Below, piece after piece: positions 53,356-61,355 of a stretch of DNA of 64,000 nt. The position numbers and the translations under genes are program-made. The stretch is from CAZCBN01 sp964496975 (GTDB lineage Bacteria; Planctomycetota; Phycisphaerae; Phycisphaerales; UBA1924): positions 1 through 64,000 of the forward strand of contig CAZCBN010000002.1 of assembly GCA_964496975.1 (NCBI GenBank), in the 5' to 3' direction. Positions within the stretch are counted from its first letter, which is position 1. Each line of letters starts with the position of its first letter. Below the pieces are notes generated by a model. That model had not been told where the DNA came from. It did no database searches and worked only from the letters and a program-made list of their open reading frames with translations.

Positions 53356-54686
53356 ACCCGCTTCGCCGTCATCGTGCTCCGGTCAAACTCGTACGAGTGA
53401 CCGTCCCACACCGACCGCGTCGCCAGGTCCACCGCCACCATCACCCGCGTACCCAGGTCCACCGTGCTCGGCGGCTGCTCACGCGTGCGGATCGCCTCGA
53501 GCCACTTCATCCGCAGACCCTGCTGGTCGTTGCCGATGTCCGGGCAGTTCACCGTCTGCTCGTCCACGTCGTCCACGTACGGACGCTCCGGCCGAACCAC
53601 GCAGTGCCGGCTGTTCAGATAGATATTCGCCCGGCTCCCGCGGATCATCGTCTCGAGGCCCGTCTCGTTGCACGTCGCCCCCGCCACGATCAGCGTGTGC
53701 CCGCTCTCGAACTCGATCGTCAGGTTCACCAGATCGTGGTTCTCCATCTCCTTGTCCACCAGGTGCGCGCCCGTCGCCGTCACGCGCTTGGGCCACCCCT
53801 GGCTCTCGAGCGCCATCATCATCGGCGTCATCTCGTGCACCAGCAGGTCGCCGATGATGCCCGTGCTGAAGTCACGGTACCGGCGCCACCGGATGTACAC
53901 CTTCGGGTCCCACTCCCGCGGCCCGAGGTGCGCGAGCCACGCGTCCCAGTCCACGTTCGCCCCGGGCTTCCACCGCTCGTCGATCTCGTAGTAGTTCCAC
54001 TCGCCCGCCGGCGTGTTCCGGCAATAGCTCGTCTGGCTCATCACGGGCGTCCCGATCCCGCCCTCCTCGATCAGCTTCTTCGCCGCGATGTACTTGGGCA
54101 GGATCATCTTCTGCGTGCCCACGATGAAGATCTTGTCGCTGTTCATCTGCACCAGCTCGCGCAGCGCCAGCGCCTCGTCAAGCCGCAGCGTCATGGGCTT
54201 CTCGAGGTACACGTCCTTCCCCGCCATGATGGCGTCCATCGCCACGTGCGCGTGCGCATGCTCCGGCGTCGCGATCACCACGCCGTGGATCTCGGGGTTC
54301 GCGAGCAACTCCTTGTAGGCCCGGTACGTCTTCACGTCCGTCACCTTCCGCTCCGCGAGCCCCTTCATCGCCCGCTCCACGTGAAGGTCGTTCACATCGC
54401 ACACCGCCGCGATGCGGGCCCGCACGCCCTCGTTGTTCGCCGCGTCCGCGAACGAGTAGACGTGCCCCGTCCCCATCCCCCCCACGCCGATCACGCCGAT
54501 GTTCACGATCTCGTTCGCGCCCGGAGGCGTCGGCGCCTTCCCCCGCGCCGGCTTCATCGCCGGCACGTTCGCCCGGCCCGCACCCGCCGACAACGCCACC
54601 GCCGCCGCACCAACCGCCGCCGCGCCGGCCAAAAACTGCCGACGCGTCGCCGGCTTCAGCTCAGACTTCGCACGAATCTCGTTCAT
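53352..54686 (-). CDS. Tat-exported Gfo/Idh/MocA-family oxidoreductase
   Basis: ATG 54686 gives 444 residues. A twin-arginine signal (TRRQFLAGAAAVGAAAVALS) precedes the Rossmann fold (NIGVIGVGGMGTGHVYSF), CDVNDLHVERA, VIATPEHAHAHVAMDAIM and YLEKPMTLRLDEA with the EKP Lys. The C-terminal domain has GIIGDLLVHEMTPMMMAL. Together these are a complete NAD(P)-dependent Gfo/Idh/MocA oxidoreductase, here predicted to be loaded with its cofactor in the cytoplasm and exported folded. The stop overlaps apbE. Its upstream region contains the scaffold gap at 54729-54738. Confidence 0.92.
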   Translation of the reverse strand: MNEIRAKSELKPATRRQFLAGAAAVGAAAVALSAGAGRANVPAMKPARGKAPTPPGANEIVNIGVIGVGGMGTGHVYSFADAANNEGVRARIAAVCDVNDLHVERAMKGLAERKVTDVKTYRAYKELLANPEIHGVVIATPEHAHAHVAMDAIMAGKDVYLEKPMTLRLDEALALRELVQMNSDKIFIVGTQKMILPKYIAAKKLIEEGGIGTPVMSQTSYCRNTPAGEWNYYEIDERWKPGANVDWDAWLAHLGPREWDPKVYIRWRRYRDFSTGIIGDLLVHEMTPMMMALESQGWPKRVTATGAHLVDKEMENHDLVNLTIEFESGHTLIVAGATCNETGLETMIRGSRANIYLNSRHCVVRPERPYVDDVDEQTVNCPDIGNDQQGLRMKWLEAIRTREQPPSTVDLGTRVMVAVDLATRSVWDGHSYEFDRSTMTAKRV

Positions 54687-54728
54687 GGCACCTAACCCCT
54701 GTTCTGGTCGAGAGCGTCTCCGCCCCGA

Positions 54729-54738
54729 NNNNNNNNNN
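54729..54738. other. Run of ten Ns (assembly gap)
   Basis: Ten undetermined bases lie between the oxidoreductase start (54686) and the transporter stop (54773). The true gap length is unknown. Confidence 0.97.
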
Positions 54739-54772
54739 GTCCACTCCAAAGGCCCATGCCGCGTCCAACGCG

Positions 54773-56152
54773 TCAACCGGCCGACACCGCCGCACCCCCC
54801 GCGCCACCCGCACCCCCGGGCACCGCCGCCTCGCCCTCCACCCTCGCCCGGGCACGCCGCCCGGAGAACAGCACACAGAACACCACCAGCACCGTCGCCG
54901 CAAACACCGCCGGCGTCAGCCACACCCCGGTCCAGTCCACCGCGCCCGACGCGTCCGTCCGCGCCTCGATCACCCGCGGGAACAACTGGTTGCCGATCAA
55001 CATCCCCACGCCCTGCGTCAGCAGCACCAAAAACCCCTGGGCCTGCGCCCGAATCTGCGCCGGCGCCCGCTGCTCCGTGTAGATCTGCCCCGTCACAAAG
55101 AAGAAGTCGTAGCAGATGCCGTGCAGCACGATGCCCACAATCACCATCCAGCCGAGGTGCTCACCCCCGGGCCCACCCTCCCACGCCAGGCCGAACAACG
55201 CGTACCGCACCACCCACGCCAGCATCCCCACCGCCAGCATCCACTTCACGCCGAGCCGCGCAAAGAACAGCGGCATCACCACCATGAACAAGATCTCGGA
55301 CATCTGCCCGAAGGTCATCTTGATCGGCACTTCATCAAGCCCGACCGCCCCCGCGTACGTGGCCGCCTTCTGGTAGTACGCCGCCAGCGGCACGCACACC
55401 AGGAGCGACGCCACCGCGAACACCGCAAAGTTCGGGTCCTTCAGCAGCGACAGCGAATCAAGCCCCAGGATCGACCGGAGCCGCGCCGGCTGGCCCCGCA
55501 TCGGCGGAGGCGTGTGCGGCAGCGCGAAGCTCAGCAGCCCCAGCGCCAGCCCGCTCGCCCCGGCCACCGTAAAGAACTGGCTCGACGCCGCCCGCGCCAC
55601 CTCGACGCTCGCGAACGTCCCCGCCTCCGACACGAGCGACTTCGCCAGCGTCCCGACAGCCAGGCCCGCGACGATCCACCCCACCGTTCCCCACACCCGC
55701 ACCAGCGGGAACTGCTTCGCCGGGTTGCTCATGGCGTGGAACGCCACCGTGTTGCTCAGCCCCAGCGTCGGCATGTAGCAGAGCATGTGCACAAGCAGCG
55801 TCCCGACAAACGCCCCCACCCCCGCACGCTCCAGCACGATGGGCGCCGCGATCAGCAGGCCCCCGCCCACAAGGTGCAGCACCGCCATCACCCGCTGGCT
55901 CGCAAAGAACCGGTCCGCCACGATCCCCAGGAAAAACGGCGCGACAATCGCCGCGATCGGCGCCGTCGAATAGGCGTTCCCGACGTCAACGTCGCTCGCC
56001 CCCCGGGCCGACATGAAGGGCCCGAGCGTGACGAACCACGCCCCCCACAAAAAGAACTGCAGGAACATCATCGCCGACAGCAGCAGCGTCGTCGCGCCAC
56101 CGCCGGTCGAACCGTTCACACGCCGCACATCCTGACCGTCATGCACCGCCAT
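54773..56152 (-). CDS. MFS transporter, nucleoside/sugar:H+ symporter type
   Basis: ATG 56152 gives 459 residues with twelve predicted membrane segments. The first is LLLSAMMFLQFFLWGAWFVTLG, characteristic of the NupG/YegT (nucleoside:H+ symporter) branch, where the motif FLQFFLWGAWFVT is conserved; HMLCYMPTLGLSNTVAFH and VRVWGTVGWIVAG also fit. The loop IYTEQRAPAQIRAQAQG is typical. In planctomycetes and bacteroidetes such transporters are often linked to Gfo/Idh/MocA and DUF1080 genes, which suggests sugar or sugar-derivative uptake. A perfect palindrome lies 62 bp upstream of the start. Confidence 0.88.
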   Translation of the reverse strand: MAVHDGQDVRRVNGSTGGGATTLLLSAMMFLQFFLWGAWFVTLGPFMSARGASDVDVGNAYSTAPIAAIVAPFFLGIVADRFFASQRVMAVLHLVGGGLLIAAPIVLERAGVGAFVGTLLVHMLCYMPTLGLSNTVAFHAMSNPAKQFPLVRVWGTVGWIVAGLAVGTLAKSLVSEAGTFASVEVARAASSQFFTVAGASGLALGLLSFALPHTPPPMRGQPARLRSILGLDSLSLLKDPNFAVFAVASLLVCVPLAAYYQKAATYAGAVGLDEVPIKMTFGQMSEILFMVVMPLFFARLGVKWMLAVGMLAWVVRYALFGLAWEGGPGGEHLGWMVIVGIVLHGICYDFFFVTGQIYTEQRAPAQIRAQAQGFLVLLTQGVGMLIGNQLFPRVIEARTDASGAVDWTGVWLTPAVFAATVLVVFCVLFSGRRARARVEGEAAVPGGAGGAGGAAVSAG

Positions 56153-56213
56153 GCCGCACCACCATACCGAAAACTGAAAAGGATTCCAGTCCAACGACGC
56201 AGAGAACACCGCA

Positions 56214-56229
56214 ATGTTTCATGAAACAT
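56214..56229. promoter_or_regulatory. Perfect 16-bp palindrome, candidate operator of the transporter gene
   Basis: ATGTTTCATGAAACAT is its own reverse complement and is AT-rich in very GC-rich DNA. It lies between the DUF1080 gene stop and the transporter start, an apt place for a sugar-responsive repressor. Confidence 0.6.
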
Positions 56230-56263
56230 CGCACCCGAACCACCCGCACCCGCCGCCCCGCCG

Positions 56264-57556
56264 CTACTCCGCCCCCGGCACGCGCCACTGAAACTCCCGG
56301 AACTCCACCCGGTTGCCCGTGTGATGCGTCTGGATCGCCACATGCCCCTTGCTGTGCAGGTCCAGCGTCGCGTCCACCATCGCAACCCCGTTGATCCACG
56401 TCTGCACGCGGTTGCCCACGGCCCGGATGCGATAGTCAAACCACCGCCCATCTTCGGTGATGGGCTTACCCACCTTCGCGCCCGCCGCATCGTAAATGCA
56501 CCCGGTGTAGTTCGTGGGCCGAGGGTCGTGGTGGTCGAGCTGCGCCTCGTAGCCGAGGGGCCACGAATCGGGGTCCTCCGGCCGGGGGATCGTGCGGAAG
56601 TAGATGCCGCCGTTCCCGGTTCTCGGGGCGCCCGTCTCCTCCGGCTTGGCGATCCGAACAAACGCCCGCAGCTCGATGTCCGTGTGCGCCGCCTCGCTGA
56701 ACAGGTGCCCCGGGCCGTCTTTGGCGACGAGCACGCCGTCCTCGAACACGAACTCGCCCCCACCCTTTTTGAACCACCCGGTGGTGGTCAGGCCGTCGAA
56801 CGCCGGGGTGAAGTCCCCCGGATCCGCGTCGGGCGAGAGATCCGTGACCCGGATGTTCCGGAGCCGCAGGCCGCCCTCGCCGTGATCCTGAAACGCGATG
56901 TAGCCCGTCGGGAGACGATTGTTGAGCGGCATCGGCTGGTCCACCGCGCGGAAGTACCCCCTGGAATCGAGGGTCTGATTCTCCTGCACGTGCACCCCGT
57001 TCAACCACACGTTGAGGGTGTCCCCCACCAGCCGGATGCGGTAGTGGTTCCACTCGCCCACGGGCTTCACGGCCTGTTCGGCCGGCTCAATCGCGTTGTA
57101 CACGGCGCCGCAGGAGCTGACGCTCGGCGCCTTGCCGTGGTCGTCGTGGATCTGGACTTCGAGGCCGACGAACGCCGGGTCGCCCGCGGAATCGCACCGA
57201 AGGCCCAAGCCGCTGTTCCCCCCCTTCGGGATCACAAACTCGCACTCGAGCTCAAAGTCGCGGTACATCTTGGTCGTGGCGAGCCAGCCGCCCTTGCCGG
57301 CCGCCCGCGTCACGATCTCGCCGTTCTCCACGCCCCAGGCGTCGATGCTGCCGCCGTACACGGCGTGAAAGCCGGCGAGGCTCGTGCCGTCAAAGAGCGC
57401 CACCGGCTCCGGCGCGGGCTGCGCCGCGGCGGTCGCCTGCCCCGGACCGACGGCCAGCAGGCCCAAGCCCGCCGCGAACCCCCACGCCACGGCCCGCACC
57501 ACGCCGGCGGCCGCGGATCCACGCACCTTGTTCGACGACATCCATCCGCAGCGCAT
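56264..57556 (-). CDS. Exported double DUF1080 protein (3-keto-disaccharide hydrolase family)
   Basis: ATG 57556, with GGAGG upstream, gives 430 residues; ATG 57541 is possible. A signal peptide (WGFAAGLGLLAVGPGQATAA) precedes two tandem DUF1080 (concanavalin-like) domains: first PVALFDGTSLAGFHAVYGGS to RLRNIRVTDL, second FTPAFDGLTTTGWFKKGGGE to VEFREFQWR. Each has DxFELxxxxxI-xGGNSGLGL or GNGGIYFRT strands, the middle GxVYN/GCIYD loop and a WNxYRI/WFDYRI strand. Characterised members hydrolyse or hydrate 3-keto glycosides made by Gfo/Idh/MocA oxidoreductases, which are encoded two and three genes away. Confidence 0.88.
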   Translation of the reverse strand: MRCGWMSSNKVRGSAAAGVVRAVAWGFAAGLGLLAVGPGQATAAAQPAPEPVALFDGTSLAGFHAVYGGSIDAWGVENGEIVTRAAGKGGWLATTKMYRDFELECEFVIPKGGNSGLGLRCDSAGDPAFVGLEVQIHDDHGKAPSVSSCGAVYNAIEPAEQAVKPVGEWNHYRIRLVGDTLNVWLNGVHVQENQTLDSRGYFRAVDQPMPLNNRLPTGYIAFQDHGEGGLRLRNIRVTDLSPDADPGDFTPAFDGLTTTGWFKKGGGEFVFEDGVLVAKDGPGHLFSEAAHTDIELRAFVRIAKPEETGAPRTGNGGIYFRTIPRPEDPDSWPLGYEAQLDHHDPRPTNYTGCIYDAAGAKVGKPITEDGRWFDYRIRAVGNRVQTWINGVAMVDATLDLHSKGHVAIQTHHTGNRVEFREFQWRVPGAE

Positions 57557-57684
57557 CGCGGGCTCCCTCCGAAAGATGAGCGTTTTCAGCAGACTACCAC
57601 ATCCGCCGCCGTGCGCTCGGCCGCGGCCCTCTTGGCCACGCCAGGCTCCGCGAGCGCACCGCACCGCGCGACGTAAACTCGGCT

Positions 57685-58899
57685 GTGCGCCTCACCACCC
57701 ACGAACAGCGTCTGGTCGCCGCCGTCGCGGCCCGGGGCGACTCGCTCCTCGCCGATCTGCGGCGGCACGTCGGCATCCCCAGCGGCACGGGATTCGCCGC
57801 CGGCATCGACGAGGCCCGGGGCCTGCTGACCACCCGCCTCGCGGCCTTGGGCGCGCGCGTCACGCTCGTGCCGGGCGAGGCCAAGCCGACGTGGCTCCGC
57901 GGCACCTTTGAGACCGACACGCCCCCGCCCACGGCCGTGTGCAGCCGCCTCGACGCCCGCCCCGACGGCCCGCGGATCCTGATCGCCGGCCACCTGGACA
58001 CCGTGCACGACCCGCGCGGCCCGTTCCAGTCACTGAGCATCGCGCCCGACGGCCGCACCGCCGTGGGCCCCGGCTGCGTGGACATGAAGGGGGGCCTGGT
58101 GATCGCCGTCGCGGCCCTTGAGGCCCTGGCCGAAGTGGGCGCCGCGGTGCGGTGGACCTATCTCTTGAACGCGGATGAAGAAACCGGCTCGCTCGCCTCC
58201 GCCGCCGCACTGCGGGCCGAGGCCGCGCGGCACGATGTGGGCCTGGCCCTCGAGCCGGCGCTGCCCGGGGGCGAGCTGGCCACCGCCCGCGGCGGCAGCG
58301 GGCAGTTCATGCTGACGGTTCGCGGCCGTTCGGCGCACGTCGGCCGCGACTTCGCGTCGGGCGTGAGCGCGGTGACAAGGCTCGCCGAGTGCCTCGTCGC
58401 CATCGGGAAGATGCCCGACGTGCCGCGCGGCCGCATCGCGTGCGTCGGCCCCATCGCCGGTGGCAAGGCGACCAACGCCGTGCCGGACCACGCGCAGGCC
58501 TGGGGCAACTGCCGCTACAACGACGCCGCGACGCAGCGAGAGCTCGCCGAGATGCTCACCGCGCTCGCCACACCCGCCGACGCGATGCCCAGCGTCGCGG
58601 TCGACCTCGTCTTCAACCGGCCCGCCAAGCTGCTGACGCCGCGCACCGAGTCGCTCGCCCTCGCCGCTCGCGCCGCAGCGGAGGACCTGGGCCAGCGCCT
58701 CCCCTTCGCCCAGACCGGCGGCGTGTGCGACGGCAACATCCTGCAAGACGCCGGCCTGCCGACGATCGACACGCTGGGCGTGCGCGGCGGCGGGCTTCAC
58801 ACGCCGCAGGAGTGGATTGAGCTGCCCAGCCTTGTCGAGCGGTGCCAACTGCTGGCGCTATTGATGCTGCGGCTGACGGAGGGACGCGCAAACCCTTGA
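57685..58899 (+). CDS. M20-family metallopeptidase/amidohydrolase (ArgE/DapE/CPG2 type)
   Basis: GTG 57685 gives 404 residues. Metal ligands are all present: His in LIAGHLDTVHD, Asp in GCVDMKGGLV, Glu pair in LNADEETGS, Glu in LALEPALPGGEL, and the last His in RGGGLHTPQEW. The lid/dimerisation domain runs from about 180 to 290 with GRSAHVG. Members remove acyl groups from amino acids (ArgE: acetylornithine; DapE: succinyl-diaminopimelate) or cut dipeptides. Next to AST genes it could act as a desuccinylase in place of AstE, which is inference. Confidence 0.85.
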   Translation: MRLTTHEQRLVAAVAARGDSLLADLRRHVGIPSGTGFAAGIDEARGLLTTRLAALGARVTLVPGEAKPTWLRGTFETDTPPPTAVCSRLDARPDGPRILIAGHLDTVHDPRGPFQSLSIAPDGRTAVGPGCVDMKGGLVIAVAALEALAEVGAAVRWTYLLNADEETGSLASAAALRAEAARHDVGLALEPALPGGELATARGGSGQFMLTVRGRSAHVGRDFASGVSAVTRLAECLVAIGKMPDVPRGRIACVGPIAGGKATNAVPDHAQAWGNCRYNDAATQRELAEMLTALATPADAMPSVAVDLVFNRPAKLLTPRTESLALAARAAAEDLGQRLPFAQTGGVCDGNILQDAGLPTIDTLGVRGGGLHTPQEWIELPSLVERCQLLALLMLRLTEGRANP

Positions 58900-59137
58900 C
58901 CGCACGCCCGCGGGTGTTGCTCGCGAAATCCCCTGTACCCGAGCCCTGTCGCCCGAGCGCCGGTGCCCAAGCCCCGGCCCGGGCGCTGTGCGGACAACCG
59001 TGACGCGGCGCCTCCACGGCACCCGGCCCCACGTCCGAGCGTCCGGCGAGCCCTTACCAGCACTCGCGGGTGGGGTGCAATCCGCGGGCGTAAACTGCCG
59101 ATGTACCGCGGCAGCCCGATCCTCGAAAGGACCCCCC

Positions 59138-60595
59138 GTGACCACCGCCGTCGCCAGCGAACCATCCGTCGGCCACACCTTGCGGCACAACCCGGCCGTG
59201 GCAAACGCCGTGGACGCCATCGTGCGCGAGGTCCGGGCCGCGAGCGCCACCATCACCGACGCCCGCCCCCCGCGCGAGGGCCTGAAGGTCGAGTACGACG
59301 CGATGATGGCCCGCTCGGCCGACGTGCGCGGGCGGCCGCTGCTTTACCCCTACATCGGCTCGGGCGTCGGCAACGGCGCGCTGGTCGAGCTCGCCGACGG
59401 CAGCGTGAAGTGGGACATGATCACCGGCATCGGCGTCCACTTCTTCGGCCACAGCCACCCCGAGCTCGTCCGCGCCGGCGTCGCCGCGGGCATCGAGGAC
59501 ACCTGCAAGCACGGCAACCTCATGACCGGCTTCGGCGCGACCGAGTTCGGCGAGGCCATCCTCCGCAACGCGAAGAAGCACAGCGACCTCAAGCACTGCT
59601 TCGTCACCACCAGCGGCGCGATGGCCAACGAGAACGCCCTGAAGGTCTGCTACCAGAAGCACTTCCCCGCGAGCCGCGTTCTCGCCTTCAAGCACTGCTT
59701 CATGGGCCGCAGCGTCACGATGTGCCAGATCGGCGACTCCTCCGTCGGCCGCGAGGGCATCCCCCTCAGCACGCAGGTCGATTACATGCCGTTCTGGAAT
59801 GACGAGGCCGTGGAGAAGGTCGGCGGGGCCAAGAACTTCATCGACCACGCCCTGTGGCGCCTCGACCAGTACGTCGACCGCTACCCGAAGATGCACGCCT
59901 GCTTCATCTTCGAACTGGTGCAGGGCGAGGGCGGCTTCAACACCGCGCCGCGCGACTTCCTCGTCGCCCTCATGGAGCGCTGCCGCCACCACGGCATCGC
60001 CGTCTGGGACGACGAGATCCAGTCCTTCGGCCGCGGGCAGCGCATGTTCGCGTACGAGCACTTTGACGTGGGCCAGTACGTCGACGTCTTCTGCGTCGGC
60101 AAGATGACGCAGGCCTGCGCCACGCTCTACACCGAGAAGTACAACCCCAAGCCGGGCCTCCTCAGCGGCACCTTCACCGGCAGCACGCAGGACTTCGCCG
60201 TCGGCACCAAGGTCATGGAACTGCTCGAGCAGAGCGGCCTCTACGACTCCGCGCCCGGCAAGAACGACGGCCTGGCTGCCAAGCACCACGCGGCGTTCCG
60301 CCAGCAGATGGACGCGCTGGTCGCCAAGCACCCCGCGTGGTTCCCCAAGACGGCCTTTGTGCCGCGGCACGCCGACGGCCTCGGCGGCATGATGCGCTTC
60401 ACGCCCTTCGGCGGCGAGAAGGCGAAGATCATGAACGCCGCCAAGGCCCTCTTCGAAGCCGGCGTCATCACCTTCTGGTGCGGGCACGGGCCGTACCACC
60501 TCCGCATGCTGCCGCCGCTGGGCGTGATGAAGATGGAGGACTGGCCGCGTGTGTTCGCGTGCGTGGAGGCGGGGCTGGCGAAGGCGGCGTCGTAA
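59138..60595 (+). CDS. Class III PLP-dependent aminotransferase, probable (succinyl)ornithine transaminase
   Basis: GTG 59138, with AAAGGA upstream, gives 485 residues. Family signs are GIGVHFFGHSHPELV, TTSGAMANENALKV, WDDEIQSFGRGQRMFAYEHF (Asp that contacts the pyridine N) and the PLP Lys in FCVGKMTQACATL. It is longer than AstC/ArgD (about 400) because of an N-terminal extension and internal additions. Class III aminotransferases use omega-amines of ornithine, succinylornithine, lysine or GABA. The downstream AstA and AstD genes favour the succinylornithine step, but no substrate residue is decisive. A related function such as lysine 6-aminotransferase is possible. Confidence 0.75.
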   Translation: MTTAVASEPSVGHTLRHNPAVANAVDAIVREVRAASATITDARPPREGLKVEYDAMMARSADVRGRPLLYPYIGSGVGNGALVELADGSVKWDMITGIGVHFFGHSHPELVRAGVAAGIEDTCKHGNLMTGFGATEFGEAILRNAKKHSDLKHCFVTTSGAMANENALKVCYQKHFPASRVLAFKHCFMGRSVTMCQIGDSSVGREGIPLSTQVDYMPFWNDEAVEKVGGAKNFIDHALWRLDQYVDRYPKMHACFIFELVQGEGGFNTAPRDFLVALMERCRHHGIAVWDDEIQSFGRGQRMFAYEHFDVGQYVDVFCVGKMTQACATLYTEKYNPKPGLLSGTFTGSTQDFAVGTKVMELLEQSGLYDSAPGKNDGLAAKHHAAFRQQMDALVAKHPAWFPKTAFVPRHADGLGGMMRFTPFGGEKAKIMNAAKALFEAGVITFWCGHGPYHLRMLPPLGVMKMEDWPRVFACVEAGLAKAAS

Positions 60596-60632
60596 ACGAG
60601 TCTCTCACTGACGTGGGCAGCGGAATGCTTCA

Positions 60633-61337
60633 ATGCCGACTATTCCAATTATAATTCGTGAACATACAGATTGCAGTGGATGGGTGAATGTTTACAGCAT
60701 CAAGTCTTGCTGCGATGAGCCGAGATTGTTCGGGACGGAGTCGCTGTACGGTGCATGGAACGGCTCGCTCCTCTTGCTGGCTAAGGAATTTTACTGCCAA
60801 GATTGGGTAGAAAATCCTGACACAGCGAGATTGAGCCGGCCATACTCCCATAACCCTGTCGCGCCAACAAACACTAAGATCGTCAAGCACATAGAGCGAC
60901 TCGGCTTGCAGGAGAAAACACTTTACGGATCAGCTGCAGCAAACCTTCTTCGCCCCGGAAATAACAAGCGAGGCGGCGATCTCCCGAAGAGCGTAGTGAA
61001 GTACGGCAGTTACGTGCTCAGGTGGGTGGTTTCAGAAATGGCGAATGTCCGGGTGATTGCAACGCTCGGCGGGGATGCAGAAAAGGTGTGCCTCGGCGCT
61101 TCGGACCATAAGGACGCATTGGTCAACGCAGATGTCGTCGGCATGGTTCAAAAGTGTAAACTCCGCTGCCTCGTGATTTCCGGAAAGAGGTTATGGGTAG
61201 TATCAATGTGGCACCCTCAGTCGTCCCAGACAAACAAGGATGCAGAGAAAAGCTGGAATGTCGTTGGTAAATGTGAGAAGATTCCGCCCGGCGAATCACG
61301 AGGCGAACAGCGACTCCAAGTTGGGCAGCTATTCTGA
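60633..61337 (+). CDS. Uracil-DNA-glycosylase-superfamily-like protein, atypical low-GC gene
   Basis: The product has 234 residues from ATG 60633. It shows the UDG layout: a first strand LLLLAKEFYCQDW, the middle ANLLRPGNNKRGGDLPKS, the strand VRVIATLGGDAEKVCLG and the late WVVSMWHPQSS with the His-Pro active-site pair before the final helix. The water-activating motif (GQDPY-like) is not clear, so activity is uncertain. Sampled lines have 45-60% GC against about 70% around it, and codon use is quite different (many AAT, AAA, TTT), which suggests recent transfer. It lies between the aminotransferase and astA genes, 37 bp and 18 bp from each. Confidence 0.55.
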   Translation: MPTIPIIIREHTDCSGWVNVYSIKSCCDEPRLFGTESLYGAWNGSLLLLAKEFYCQDWVENPDTARLSRPYSHNPVAPTNTKIVKHIERLGLQEKTLYGSAAANLLRPGNNKRGGDLPKSVVKYGSYVLRWVVSEMANVRVIATLGGDAEKVCLGASDHKDALVNADVVGMVQKCKLRCLVISGKRLWVVSMWHPQSSQTNKDAEKSWNVVGKCEKIPPGESRGEQRLQVGQLF

Positions 61338-61355
61338 CCCAGGAGAAAGGCAACC

